A DNA stretch of 64,000 bases from positions 248,001 to 312,000 of the forward strand of contig NZ_JOAX01000001.1 in NCBI RefSeq assembly GCF_000720485.1. Direction: 5' to 3'. The translations under genes and the position numbers were made by a program. Numbering within the stretch: position 1 is the first letter of the stretch; every line of letters begins with the position of its first letter. This DNA is from Streptomyces ochraceiscleroticus. GTDB lineage: Bacteria > Actinomycetota > Actinomycetes > Streptomycetales > Streptomycetaceae. The notes beneath the pieces are model-generated. The model was not told the DNA's origin. It was given only the letters and a program-made list of their open reading frames with translations, and searched no databases. Positions 33,158-41,329 of the stretch are shown piece after piece.

Positions 33158-33817
33158 TCAGCGGCCTTCCGCCTGCATTCTCGCGACGTATGCGGCGGCC
33201 TGGGAACGGCGTTCCATACCGAGTTTGGCCAGCAGGCTGGAGACGTAATTCTTGATGGTTTTCTCGGCCAGATGCAGCCGTTCCCCGATGGCGCGGTTGG
33301 TCAGTCCCTCGCCGATCAGGTCGAGGATGCGTCGTTCCTGCTCAGTGAGGTTCGCCAGCCGGTCGTCGCCCTTGTGGCCGCCGCCGTCGCGCAGCCGTTC
33401 GAGGACCCGCGCGGTGGCCACGGGGTCCAGCAGGGACTTGCCGGCCGCGACGTCCCGGACGGCCGAGAGCAGTTCGTTCCCGCGGATGGCCTTGAGTACG
33501 TAACCGGACGCACCAGCCATGATCGCGTCAAAAAGCGCCTCGTCATCGGCGAAAGACGTGAGCATCAGGCACTTGATGTCCTCGTTCTGCGAGCGGATCT
33601 CGCGGCAGACCTCGACACCGCTACCGTCCGGCAGCCGGACGTCGAGCACGGCGACGTCGGGGTGCGTCGCAGGGATCCTGACCAGGGCATCTGCGGCGGT
33701 ACCGGCCTCGCCGACCACCTCGATGTCGCTCTCGACCGTGAGCATGTCGTGGACGCCGCGCCGGACGACCTCGTGGTCGTCGAGCAGGAATACCGTGATT
33801 TTTCCGTCTTCGCGCAC
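33158..33817 (-). CDS. DevR/DosR-like LuxR-family response regulator (orphan)
   Basis: A 219-residue NarL/FixJ response regulator. The receiver has the acidic pair at 13-14, phosphoacceptor Asp59 (AVLDVRLPDG), Thr87 and Lys109 (YVLKAI). The LuxR HTH at about 155-215 contains LTEQERRILDLIGEGLTNRAIGERL and KTIKNYVSSLLAKLGMERRSQAAAY, very close to DevR/DosR. No sensor kinase is adjacent. By order it is the counterpart of S. coelicolor SCO3818, reported to cross-talk with a DosS-like kinase elsewhere. The GTG at 33817 (MREDGKITVFLLDDHE) is chosen; 33835 is an alternative. It probably acts at the box 60 bp beyond its 3' end. Confidence 0.9.
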   Translation of the reverse strand: MREDGKITVFLLDDHEVVRRGVHDMLTVESDIEVVGEAGTAADALVRIPATHPDVAVLDVRLPDGSGVEVCREIRSQNEDIKCLMLTSFADDEALFDAIMAGASGYVLKAIRGNELLSAVRDVAAGKSLLDPVATARVLERLRDGGGHKGDDRLANLTEQERRILDLIGEGLTNRAIGERLHLAEKTIKNYVSSLLAKLGMERRSQAAAYVARMQAEGR

Positions 33818-34144
33818 GGTTTCAGTCTCACACACCGACCCTTCCCGTGCTCCGGCCCGCCGATATAACGTGCCGTTGTCCCGGCGGCCTGCGACGCTGT
33901 GACCAGGAGTTGTTCCCACCCTCCGCGATTTACTTGGAAATCCAAGCAAAATCGCAGGTCAGGGCCGTTTTCGCTTAGGCTCGGGAAATGGGTAACGTGC
34001 ATGGGCAGGCCACGTCCGGGGCAGTTTTGTTCCACCCGGGCCTGACCGCGTTCGCACACACCCCGTGCGCCGTATCGGATACCGGGTGAGCCGCAATACG
34101 GCCACCGGCGGACCCCGGGGGCCGGACAGACGGAGGAGCAGCAC
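33818..34144. promoter_or_regulatory. Divergent promoter region, response regulator / second bkd operon
   Basis: 327 bp without a gene. The notable feature is a long AT-richer near-palindrome at 33925-33955; other text (cgttttcgcttaggctcg, aaatgggtaacgtg) near 33964-33998 may be promoter for the plus-strand operon. The bkdA-type start has GGAGGAG upstream (34132-34140). Confidence 0.6.
33925..33955. promoter_or_regulatory. 31-bp near-palindromic operator candidate
   Basis: GCGATTTACTTGG then aaat then CCAAGCAAAATCGC: an inner perfect dyad CTTGG-aaat-CCAAG flanked by GCGATTT/AAATCGC arms. It is among the most AT-rich patches in the window and lies 190 bp upstream of the second E1 alpha gene. 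Likely bound by a dimeric regulator; BkdR or a fatty-acid/acyl-CoA sensor are possible but unproven. Confidence 0.6.
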
Positions 34145-35320
34145 GTGACCGTGGACAGCAGTGCCGCACGAAAAGCCACACGCGGAAGCGGCAAGCGCAC
34201 GACCGCGAAGAAAGCCCCGGCCAAGCCGAGGGCGAAGGTTTCAGCGGAGCAGGACCCGGATCAGTTCGTCCAGCTGCTCACCCCGGAAGGGGAGCGGGTC
34301 GAGCACCCGGAGTACGCGATCGACCTGTCCGCCGACGAGCTGCGCGGCCTGTACCGCGACATGGTGCTCACGCGGAAGTTCGACGCCGAGGCGACCACCC
34401 TCCAGCGCCAGGGCGAGCTGGGCCTGTGGCCCTCGCTGCTGGGCCAGGAGGCCGCGCAGATCGGTTCCGGGCGCGCGCTGCGCGATGACGACTACGTCTT
34501 CCCCACCTACCGCGAGCACGGCGTCGCCTGGTGCCGCGGGGTGGACCCGACGAACCTGCTGGGCATGTTCCGCGGCGTGAACCACGGCGGCTGGGACCCC
34601 AACAGCAACAACTTCCACCTGTACACGATCGTGATCGGCTCGCAGACGCTGCACGCGACGGGCTATGCGATGGGCGTGCAGAAGGATGGTGCCGACTCCG
34701 CCGTCATCGCCTATTTCGGTGACGGCGCGTCCAGCCAGGGTGACGTCGCCGAGTCTTTCACCTTCGCCGCCGTCTACAACGCCCCCGTGGTGTTCTTCTG
34801 CCAGAACAACCAGTGGGCGATCTCCGAGCCGACCGAGAAGCAGACCCGGGTGCCGCTCTTCCAGCGCGCCCGCGGTTACGGCTTCCCCGGTGTACGGGTC
34901 GACGGCAACGACGTGCTCGCCGTGCTCGCCGTCACCAAGGCGGCCCTGGACCGCGCCCGCACCGGCCAGGGGCCGATGCTCGTCGAGGCGTACACCTACC
35001 GCATGGGCGCCCACACCACCTCCGACGACCCGACGCGCTACCGCGGCAACGACGAGCTGCTGGCCTGGGAGGCCAAGGACCCGATCCTGCGGCTGCGCCG
35101 GTACCTCGAGGCCGAGGGGATGGCCGACGAGGCGTTCTTCGCGTCCGTCGAGAAGGAGGACGAGGCGCTCGGCAAGCGGGTGCGGGACGCCGTGCGCACC
35201 ATGCCGAACCCCGATGACATGGCGATGTTCGAGCACGTCTACGCCGACGGGCACGCGCTCGTCGACGAGGAGCGCGCCCAGTTCGCCGCGTACCAGGCCG
35301 CGTTCGCGGAGGAGAACTGA
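34145..35320 (+). CDS. bkdA: 2-oxo acid dehydrogenase E1 alpha (second set)
   Basis: A 391-residue E1 alpha. After a basic Lys/Ala/Pro-rich N-terminus (residues 8-35) come LYRDMVLTRKFDAEATTLQRQGEL (two helices), the ThDP motif YFGDGASSQGDVAESF near 190 ending FCQNNQWAIS, and YRMGAHTTSDDPTRYR near 284. Family knowledge: decarboxylates branched-chain 2-oxo acids or pyruvate with E1 beta. By order it is the counterpart of S. coelicolor bkdA1. GTG start at 34145 has GGAGGAG upstream. Compared with the first set it is more similar to PDH-like E1 alpha in FCQNNQWAIS, so substrate preference is uncertain. The next gene starts 1 bp after its stop. Confidence 0.92.
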   Translation: MTVDSSAARKATRGSGKRTTAKKAPAKPRAKVSAEQDPDQFVQLLTPEGERVEHPEYAIDLSADELRGLYRDMVLTRKFDAEATTLQRQGELGLWPSLLGQEAAQIGSGRALRDDDYVFPTYREHGVAWCRGVDPTNLLGMFRGVNHGGWDPNSNNFHLYTIVIGSQTLHATGYAMGVQKDGADSAVIAYFGDGASSQGDVAESFTFAAVYNAPVVFFCQNNQWAISEPTEKQTRVPLFQRARGYGFPGVRVDGNDVLAVLAVTKAALDRARTGQGPMLVEAYTYRMGAHTTSDDPTRYRGNDELLAWEAKDPILRLRRYLEAEGMADEAFFASVEKEDEALGKRVRDAVRTMPNPDDMAMFEHVYADGHALVDEERAQFAAYQAAFAEEN

Positions 35321-35321
35321 C

Positions 35322-36305
35322 ATGGCCGTCTTCGAGAAGATCACCATCGCCAAGGCGATCAACGAATCGCTGCGCACGGCCATGGAGGCCGACCCCAAGG
35401 TCCTCGTCATGGGCGAGGACGTGGGCAAGCTCGGCGGCGTCTTCCGCGTCACCGACGGCCTGCAGAAGGACTTCGGCGAGGACCGGGTGATCGACACCCC
35501 GCTCGCCGAGTCCGGCATCGTCGGCACCGCGATCGGCATGGCCCTGCGCGGCTACCGCCCGGTCGTGGAGATCCAGTTCGACGGCTTCGTCTTCCCGGCG
35601 TACGACCAGATCGTCACCCAGCTCGCCAAGATGCACGCCCGCGCGCTCGGCAAGATCAAGCTGCCGGTCGTCATCCGCATCCCTTACGGCGGCGCGATCG
35701 GCGCGGTCGAGCACCACTCCGAGTCGCCCGAGGTGCTCTTCGCGCACGTCGCCGGCCTGAAGGTGATCACCCCGTCGAACTCCTCGGACGCCTACTGGAT
35801 GCTCCAGCAGGCCATCGCCGGCGACGACCCGGTCATCTACTTCGAGCCCAAGCGCCGCTACCACGACAAGTCCGCGCTGGACACCGAGGCCCTTCCGCAC
35901 CCGCTGCACAAGGCCCGTGTCGCCCGCGAGGGCAGCGACCTGACGCTCGCCGCGTACGGCCCGATGGTCAAGGTCTGCCAGGACGTCGCCCAGGTCGCCG
36001 CCGAGGAGGGCAAGTCGGTCGAGATCGTCGATCTGCGTTCCCTCTCCCCGATCGACTTCGACACGCTCCAGTCCTCGGTCGAGAAGACCCGCCGCCTGGT
36101 CGTCGTGCACGAGGCGCCGGTCTTCCTCGGCTCCGGCGCGGAGATCGCCGCGCGCATCACCGAGCGGTGCTTCTACCACCTGGAGGCACCGGTGCTGCGG
36201 GTGGGCGGCTACCACGCCCCCTACCCGCCGTCCCGGCTGGAGGACGAGTACCTTCCGAACCTGGACCGGGTGCTCGACGCGGTCGACCGGTCGCTGGCGT
36301 ACTGA
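35322..36305 (+). CDS. bkdB: 2-oxo acid dehydrogenase E1 beta (second set)
   Basis: A 327-residue E1 beta. MGEDVGKLGGVFRVTDGL near 28, DTPLAESGIVGTAIGMALRG near 53, RIPYGGAIGAVEHHSESPE near 115 and the C-terminal VHEAPVFLGSGAEIAARITERC and ITERCFYHLEAPVLRVGGY are standard. It combines with the preceding E1 alpha. The ATG at 35322 is 1 bp after the upstream stop. Highly similar in pattern to the first set's E1 beta, consistent with an old duplication. Confidence 0.93.
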   Translation: MAVFEKITIAKAINESLRTAMEADPKVLVMGEDVGKLGGVFRVTDGLQKDFGEDRVIDTPLAESGIVGTAIGMALRGYRPVVEIQFDGFVFPAYDQIVTQLAKMHARALGKIKLPVVIRIPYGGAIGAVEHHSESPEVLFAHVAGLKVITPSNSSDAYWMLQQAIAGDDPVIYFEPKRRYHDKSALDTEALPHPLHKARVAREGSDLTLAAYGPMVKVCQDVAQVAAEEGKSVEIVDLRSLSPIDFDTLQSSVEKTRRLVVVHEAPVFLGSGAEIAARITERCFYHLEAPVLRVGGYHAPYPPSRLEDEYLPNLDRVLDAVDRSLAY

Positions 36306-36328
36306 GGGGCTTGAGGAGAGTCGTGACC

Positions 36329-37783
36329 ATGACTGCAACCGATCAGCGCTTCCGCGAGTTCAAGATGCCCGACGTGGGCGAGGGGCTTACCGAGGCGGAG
36401 ATCCTCAAGTGGTACGTCGCCGAGGGCGACACCGTCGCCGACGGCCAGGTCGTCTGTGAGGTCGAGACCGCCAAGGCGGCCGTCGAGCTCCCCATCCCGT
36501 ACGACGGGGTGGTGCACCAGCTTCGGTTCGGCGAGGGCACCACGGTCGACGTCGGCACGGTCATCATCACCGTGGACACCGACCCGGGCGCGGGTCCCGC
36601 CGAGGCCCCGGCAGCCGCTCCGGAAGCCGCCGAGCCGGCCGCCGAGGACGGCGAGGAGGGCCGCAAGGCCGTGCTCGTCGGCTACGGCGCCGCGCCGTCC
36701 TCGACGAAGCGGCGCGCGCGCAAGGCGCAGCCCGGCACCGCGAACGGCGCGCAGGCGGCCGTTCAGGCGGAGCTGAACGGGTACGCCGTGCCCGAGCCGG
36801 CCGCCGAGCCGGTTTCACGTGAAACACCCGCAGCCGGGCCCGTGGCTCCGGCGGCTCCGGCGGGCACCGGGCGTCCGCTGGCCAAGCCGCCCGTCCGCAA
36901 GCTCGCCAAGGACCTCGGCATCGACCTGGCCACGGTCGTGCCCAGCGGCCCCGACGGGATCATCACCCGCGAGGACGTGCACGCGGCGGCCGCGCCCGCG
37001 CCCGCGCCCGCGGCGGCACCGGAGTACGACGTGGAGCCGGCCCCGCACGAGCCCGCGCCGGCCCCCGAGGCCGTCGCCGCCGCGCGGGAGACCCGTATCC
37101 CGGTCAAGGGCGTGCGCAAGGCCACCGCCCAGGCAATGGTGAGCTCCGCCTTCACCGCGCCGCACGTCACGGAGTTCATCACCGTCGACGTGACCCGCAC
37201 GATGAAGCTCGTACAGGAGCTGAAGCAGGACCCCGACATGGCGGGCGTCCGCGTCAACCCGCTGCTGCTCGTCGCCAAGGCGTTCCTGGTCGCCATCAAG
37301 CGCCACCCGGAGATCAACGCGTCCTGGGACGAGGAGAACCAGGAGATCGTCCGCAAGGACTACGTGAACCTGGGCATCGCGGCGGCGACTCCCCGGGGCC
37401 TGATCGTCCCGAACATCAAGGACGCCGGCGCGCAGACCCTGCCCCAGCTCGCCGCCTCCCTCGGCGAACTGGTCGCCACGGCCCGCGAGGGCAAGACCTC
37501 GCCGGCGGACATGGCGGGCGGCACGGTCACCATCACCAACGTCGGTGTCTTCGGCGTCGACACCGGTACGCCCATCCTGAACCCCGGTGAGTCCGCGATC
37601 CTCGCCTTCGGCGCGGTCAAGGAGCAGCCCTGGGTCCACAAGGGCAAGGTCAAGCCGCGCCAGGTGACGACCCTGGCACTCTCCTTCGACCACCGCCTGG
37701 TCGACGGCGAGCTGGGCTCCAAGGTCCTCGCGGACACCGCCGCGATCCTGGAACGCCCGAAGCGCCTGATCACCTGGTCGTAG
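36329..37783 (+). CDS. bkdC: Dihydrolipoyl acyltransferase E2 (second set), parS in linker
   Basis: A 484-residue E2. One lipoyl domain (10-85) with CEVETAKAAVELP (Lys near 45), an Ala/Pro-rich linker, the peripheral subunit-binding domain near 190-225 (KPPVRKLAKDLGIDLATVV), a second Ala/Pro linker, and the catalytic domain from about 255 ending TLALSFDHRLVDGELGS. The E2 transfers acyl groups to CoA. The first linker contains VSRET at 162-166, encoded by a perfect parS. ATG 36329 has GAGGAG ten bases upstream; the GTG at 36323 is an in-frame alternative. No E3 gene follows. Confidence 0.93.
   Translation: MTATDQRFREFKMPDVGEGLTEAEILKWYVAEGDTVADGQVVCEVETAKAAVELPIPYDGVVHQLRFGEGTTVDVGTVIITVDTDPGAGPAEAPAAAPEAAEPAAEDGEEGRKAVLVGYGAAPSSTKRRARKAQPGTANGAQAAVQAELNGYAVPEPAAEPVSRETPAAGPVAPAAPAGTGRPLAKPPVRKLAKDLGIDLATVVPSGPDGIITREDVHAAAAPAPAPAAAPEYDVEPAPHEPAPAPEAVAAARETRIPVKGVRKATAQAMVSSAFTAPHVTEFITVDVTRTMKLVQELKQDPDMAGVRVNPLLLVAKAFLVAIKRHPEINASWDEENQEIVRKDYVNLGIAAATPRGLIVPNIKDAGAQTLPQLAASLGELVATAREGKTSPADMAGGTVTITNVGVFGVDTGTPILNPGESAILAFGAVKEQPWVHKGKVKPRQVTTLALSFDHRLVDGELGSKVLADTAAILERPKRLITWS
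36812..36825. other. parS: parS site 3, inside bkdC (second set)
   Basis: A perfect GTTTCACGTGAAAC inside the coding sequence, read in frame as Val-Ser-Arg-Glu-Thr in the disordered linker before the E3-binding domain. Confidence 0.95.
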
Positions 37784-37793
37784 TACGCGACCG

Positions 37794-37841
37794 GCAGGGC
37801 GGCGTCGGCGAAAAGGAATTGGTGTCGCCGCGCCGCCCTGC
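37794..37841 (+). terminator. Terminator after the second bkd operon
   Basis: Arms GCAGGGCGGCG(T)CGGCG and CGCCGCGCCGCCCTGC pair with one bulge around a 15-nt AT-rich loop, 11 bp after the E2 stop. Confidence 0.75.
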
Positions 37842-37855
37842 TTACCGTCACCGTC

Positions 37856-38296
37856 ATGAGCGACGTACAGATCACTGCTGACACTGTCACCCCGGACGCC
37901 CTCCCGCCCCTGCGGTCCGTCGCCTGGCTGCACATCAGGGACGGCCGCCTGCTGAGCGTCCGCACCCGCGGCAACGACACCTTCTACCTGCCCGGCGGCA
38001 AGTACGAGCCCGGTGAGACGGCCGCGGAGGCGCTCTCCCGCGAGCTGGCCGAGGAGATCGGCGTGCGGGTCCCGGCGGACAAGCTGACCGAGGCGTTCAC
38101 CGTCCACGACGAGGCGCACGGCCGCGCCGGCCGCCGCCTGCACATGACCTGCTTCACGGGCGGCCCGGCCACGGCGGACCCGGTCCCGGGCCGCGAGATC
38201 GCCGAGGTCGCCTGGCACAACGCGGACGACTTCGATGTGTGCGCCCCTGCTTTCCGCCAGGTCGTCCGACGCCTCACGGAGGCGGGGCGGCTGTAG
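37856..38296 (+). CDS. NUDIX hydrolase
   Basis: A 146-residue NUDIX protein. The Nudix box GGKYEPGETAAEALSRELAEEIGV (residues about 47-70) matches Gx5Ex7REUXEEXGU. It hydrolyses a nucleoside diphosphate linked to another moiety; the precise substrate cannot be inferred. The ATG at 37856 lies just after the E2 terminator. Converges on a methyltransferase gene with 4 bp between stops. Confidence 0.93.
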   Translation: MSDVQITADTVTPDALPPLRSVAWLHIRDGRLLSVRTRGNDTFYLPGGKYEPGETAAEALSRELAEEIGVRVPADKLTEAFTVHDEAHGRAGRRLHMTCFTGGPATADPVPGREIAEVAWHNADDFDVCAPAFRQVVRRLTEAGRL

Positions 38297-38300
38297 GGCG

Positions 38301-39113
38301 TCAGCCGGCGGTCACGCGGAGCTTGGACTGGCCGTGCCCGCGGGACTCCCAGTCCGCCATGAAGCGGGCCTCCAGCCCGTGCCGCGCGGCGAGGCCGGCA
38401 AGGGTCTCGGTCCGGTAGTAGAAGTCCTCGCGCAGCACCTGGTGCTCGGCGCCCGTCGTGCGGTCGAAGGTGAAGTCGAAGAAGCCGCCGGGGGCCAGCA
38501 CCCGTCCCACGTGGGCCAGGCATTCGTCGATGATCTCCAGCGGCGAGTGCGAGAAGACGCTGTGCGCGTGCACGACGTCGAAGTGCGCTTCGGGCAGGAA
38601 GTCCAGCGTGAGGTTCTTCGTGAGGGTCAGGTGCGGGAGCCGGTCCTGCAGCCCCCGGTCGGCCAGCGTCTGCTTCGCGGCGATCAGGATGTCGGGCGAG
38701 ATGTCGATGCCGTAGTAGTGGCCCGGTTCGAGGTACTCGATGAAGCGCCACCCGGCGCGGAGGTTGCCGCAGCCTATGTCGAGCATCCGTGACTGCGGCG
38801 TGAGGCCGTGTTCCCGCAGGTAGTCGAATTGCAGCCGGCCGAGCGCGAGCCAGCGGTCGTGCGCCCGACTGCCGACGGCCGCCTCGGGGCTGCGCCGGGT
38901 GTCGGAGGCCATCACCGCCCGGTAGTAGCTCACGTGATCGGGATGGTGCAGGGCGAGCCAGCGGTCGCGGGCGGCTCGCCGGACGTACGGAGGTATTCGC
39001 CCGGGGTGGCCGAGGGCGTAGCGGACCTTGTGGGCGAGTGCCGTGCGGTCGACGGCGAGGTTCTTCTTGACGGACACGCGGACGCACCCCATCTCGATCA
39101 CCATCTCGATCAC
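38301..39113 (-). CDS. SAM-dependent class I methyltransferase
   Basis: A protein of up to 270 residues. Motif I is MLDIGCGNLRAGWRFIEYL near 110, with YYGIDISPDILIAAKQTL (motif II), FDVVHAHSVFSHSPLEIIDE near 180 and VLAPGGFFDFTFD near 205. The N-terminal region contains VRYALGHPGRIPPYVRRAARDRWLAL, a basic helical part. The acceptor is unknown. The start is uncertain: a 12-bp direct repeat (gatcgagatggt/g) creates several in-frame starts at 39113, 39104, 39092 and 39077, none with a strong ribosome-binding site. Confidence 0.82.
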   Translation of the reverse strand: MIEMVIEMGCVRVSVKKNLAVDRTALAHKVRYALGHPGRIPPYVRRAARDRWLALHHPDHVSYYRAVMASDTRRSPEAAVGSRAHDRWLALGRLQFDYLREHGLTPQSRMLDIGCGNLRAGWRFIEYLEPGHYYGIDISPDILIAAKQTLADRGLQDRLPHLTLTKNLTLDFLPEAHFDVVHAHSVFSHSPLEIIDECLAHVGRVLAPGGFFDFTFDRTTGAEHQVLREDFYYRTETLAGLAARHGLEARFMADWESRGHGQSKLRVTAG

Positions 39114-39268
39114 TGAGCGTCACGGAAACGACACGGTCTCGTGGCGCACTGCTCATGGAGCGTAGGCAGGGTGCCGGATAGTTGGCGTAGGCAGTCTCCT
39201 CGCCCGTCCTCCGGTCCGCATGATGGACGCGCTCGCAGACGCATACCTGTTGTATCTATCCTGTGCGC

Positions 39269-39943
39269 ATGCCTTCAGCCCCAGCCTCACCTCCTCCCGC
39301 CCCCGTGAAGCAGCCGCCCGCTGCCGAGCGGGTCTACGCGCACATCAAGCACGCCGTCCTCGAACGCCGCTACGAGGGCGGCATGCTGCTCACCGAGGGC
39401 GAGCTCGCCGAGGCCGTCGGGGTGTCGCGAACGCCCGTACGCGAGGCGCTGCTGCGGCTGGAGGTCGAGGGGCTGATCAAGCTCTATCCGAAGAAGGGCG
39501 CGCTGGTCCTGCCGGTCTCCGCGCAGGAGATCGCGGACGTCGTGGAGACCCGGCTGCTGGTCGAGGAGCACGCGGCGCGCAAGGCCGTGCCCGCGCCGGC
39601 CGCGCTGATCGAGGAGCTGGAGTCGCTGCTGGCGACCATGCGGCAGCAGGTCGCCGCCGGCGACCTGGCCGCCGTCTCGGTCACCGACCGCGCCTTCCAC
39701 GCCGCCATCGTGCGCAGCGCGGGCAATCAGATCCTGGACCGGCTCTACGAGCAGCTCCGCGACCGCCAGCTTCGGATGGGCGTCGCCGTGATGCACGCGC
39801 ACCCGGACCGGATCGCGAAGAACATCGCCGAGCACGCCGAGATCCTCGAAGCGTTGCGGGCCGGCGACCCGGAGGCGGCGACCGCCGCCGTGCACCGGCA
39901 CGTGAGCTGGGTGCGGAACCTGGCCCAGGGGGACGTGCGATGA
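39269..39943 (+). CDS. GntR-family regulator (FadR/FCD subfamily)
   Basis: A 224-residue regulator. The winged helix (about 18-80) contains RRYEGGMLLTEGELAEAVGVSRTPVREALLRLEVEGLI (recognition region), and the all-helical FCD domain follows with TRLLVEEHAARKAV and a metal/ligand-binding pattern DRAFHAAIVRSAGN...EHAEILEALRAGD. It overlaps the MFS transporter start (ATGA), so probably regulates its uptake substrate. There is no Shine-Dalgarno in front of ATG 39269; a TATCTATCCT stretch just upstream could be a -10, suggesting a short leader. GTG 39263 is an alternative. Confidence 0.9.
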   Translation: MPSAPASPPPAPVKQPPAAERVYAHIKHAVLERRYEGGMLLTEGELAEAVGVSRTPVREALLRLEVEGLIKLYPKKGALVLPVSAQEIADVVETRLLVEEHAARKAVPAPAALIEELESLLATMRQQVAAGDLAAVSVTDRAFHAAIVRSAGNQILDRLYEQLRDRQLRMGVAVMHAHPDRIAKNIAEHAEILEALRAGDPEAATAAVHRHVSWVRNLAQGDVR

Positions 39944-41253
39944 GTACCGCACGGAGCGTCCCGATGTCGCTGCCCGGTGACCCGCCCGGCGGCCGGCGGG
40001 CCATGTGGGTCTGGGGCATCGGCGTCGCCGTCTACTTCGTCGCGATCATCTACCGCACCAGCCTCGGCGTCGCCGGGCTGGACGCGGCCGAGCGCTTCCA
40101 CATCAATGCCTCGGCGCTGTCGACCTTCTCCATCCTGCAGCTACTGGTCTACGCGGGCATGCAGATACCCGTCGGCCTGATGGTCGACCGGATGGGCCCC
40201 AAGAAGGTCCTGATCCTCGGCGCGACGCTCTACACCGTCGGCCAGCTCGGCTTCGCGCTGTCCGGCTCGTACGGCATGGCGCTGATCTCCCGCGCGCTGC
40301 TGGGCTGCGGCGACGCGATGACGTTCATCAGCGTGCTGCGGCTGGGCACCCGCTGGTTCCCGGCCCGTCGCGGCCCGATGATCGCGCAGATCGCCGCGCT
40401 CATCGGCATGTCCGGCAACCTGGTCTCCACCCTCGTCCTCGCGCGGCTGCTGGACACCCTCGGCTGGACCCCGACCTTCGCCGGCAGCGCCGTCTGCGGC
40501 ATCGCGGTGATCACTCTCGTCCTGCTCTTCCTCAAGGACCACCCCGAGGGCTTCGAGCCGGCGCCCGCGGGTCCGTCGGCGGCCGGCGGCGGCTACGTAC
40601 GGCAGCAGATCTCCCAGTGCTGGCGCGAGCCGGGCACCCGGCTGGGCATGTGGGTGCACTTCACCACGCAGTTCCCCGCGATGTTCTTCCTGCTGCTGTG
40701 GGGGATGCCGTTCCTCGTCGAGGCGCAGGGGCTGACCGAGACCGCGGCCGGCGGCCTGCTCACCCTCATCGTGGTCTCGAACATGGCCTCCGGGCTGATC
40801 TACGGGCAGGTCATCGCCCGCCACCACGCGGCCCGGATGCCGCTGGCGCTCGGTACCGTCGGCGCCACGGCGACGCTGTGGGCCGCCATGCTCTGCTGGC
40901 CGGGGCACGCGCCGATGGCGCTGCTGGTCCTCACCTGCGTCGTGCTCGGCGCGTGCGGCCCGGCCTCGATGATCGGTTTCGACTTCGCCCGCCCGGCCAA
41001 CCCGCCGGAGCGCCAGGGCACCGCCTCCGGCATCGTCAACATGGGCGGCTTCACCGCCTCGATGACGACCCTGCTGGCGGTCGGCGTGCTGCTGGACGCC
41101 ACCGGCGACAACTACCGCATCGCGTTCGCGACAGTCTTCGTCCTGGAGGCGCTTGGCGTCAGCCAGATCCTGCGGCTGCGGAAGCGGGCGGCGCGCCGGG
41201 AGCGCGAGCGGACGGTGGCGAGCCGGGTGGAGGCGGTGCACGTACCGGTGTGA
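39940..41253 (+). CDS. MFS transporter
   Basis: A 437-residue permease with about 12 hydrophobic segments. The MFS A-motif-like GLMVDRMGPKKVLILGATLY near residue 80 is clear, and the C half begins around GMWVHFTTQFPAMFFLLLWG. FDFARPANPPERQGTASGIVNMGGF near 350 is typical of anion/carboxylate MFS members (NNP/ACS-like). Coupled to the upstream GntR gene by ATGA overlap, suggesting transport of the regulator's ligand, likely an organic acid or sugar acid. Substrate cannot be named. Confidence 0.9.
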   Translation: MSTARSVPMSLPGDPPGGRRAMWVWGIGVAVYFVAIIYRTSLGVAGLDAAERFHINASALSTFSILQLLVYAGMQIPVGLMVDRMGPKKVLILGATLYTVGQLGFALSGSYGMALISRALLGCGDAMTFISVLRLGTRWFPARRGPMIAQIAALIGMSGNLVSTLVLARLLDTLGWTPTFAGSAVCGIAVITLVLLFLKDHPEGFEPAPAGPSAAGGGYVRQQISQCWREPGTRLGMWVHFTTQFPAMFFLLLWGMPFLVEAQGLTETAAGGLLTLIVVSNMASGLIYGQVIARHHAARMPLALGTVGATATLWAAMLCWPGHAPMALLVLTCVVLGACGPASMIGFDFARPANPPERQGTASGIVNMGGFTASMTTLLAVGVLLDATGDNYRIAFATVFVLEALGVSQILRLRKRAARRERERTVASRVEAVHVPV

Positions 41254-41329
41254 CCGCCCCGGGCCGGGCGTGCGCTTCCGGGCGCGCGCCCCGCGCCTGC
41301 GGCGGTGCGTTTCCCGGCGCGCCCCGCGC

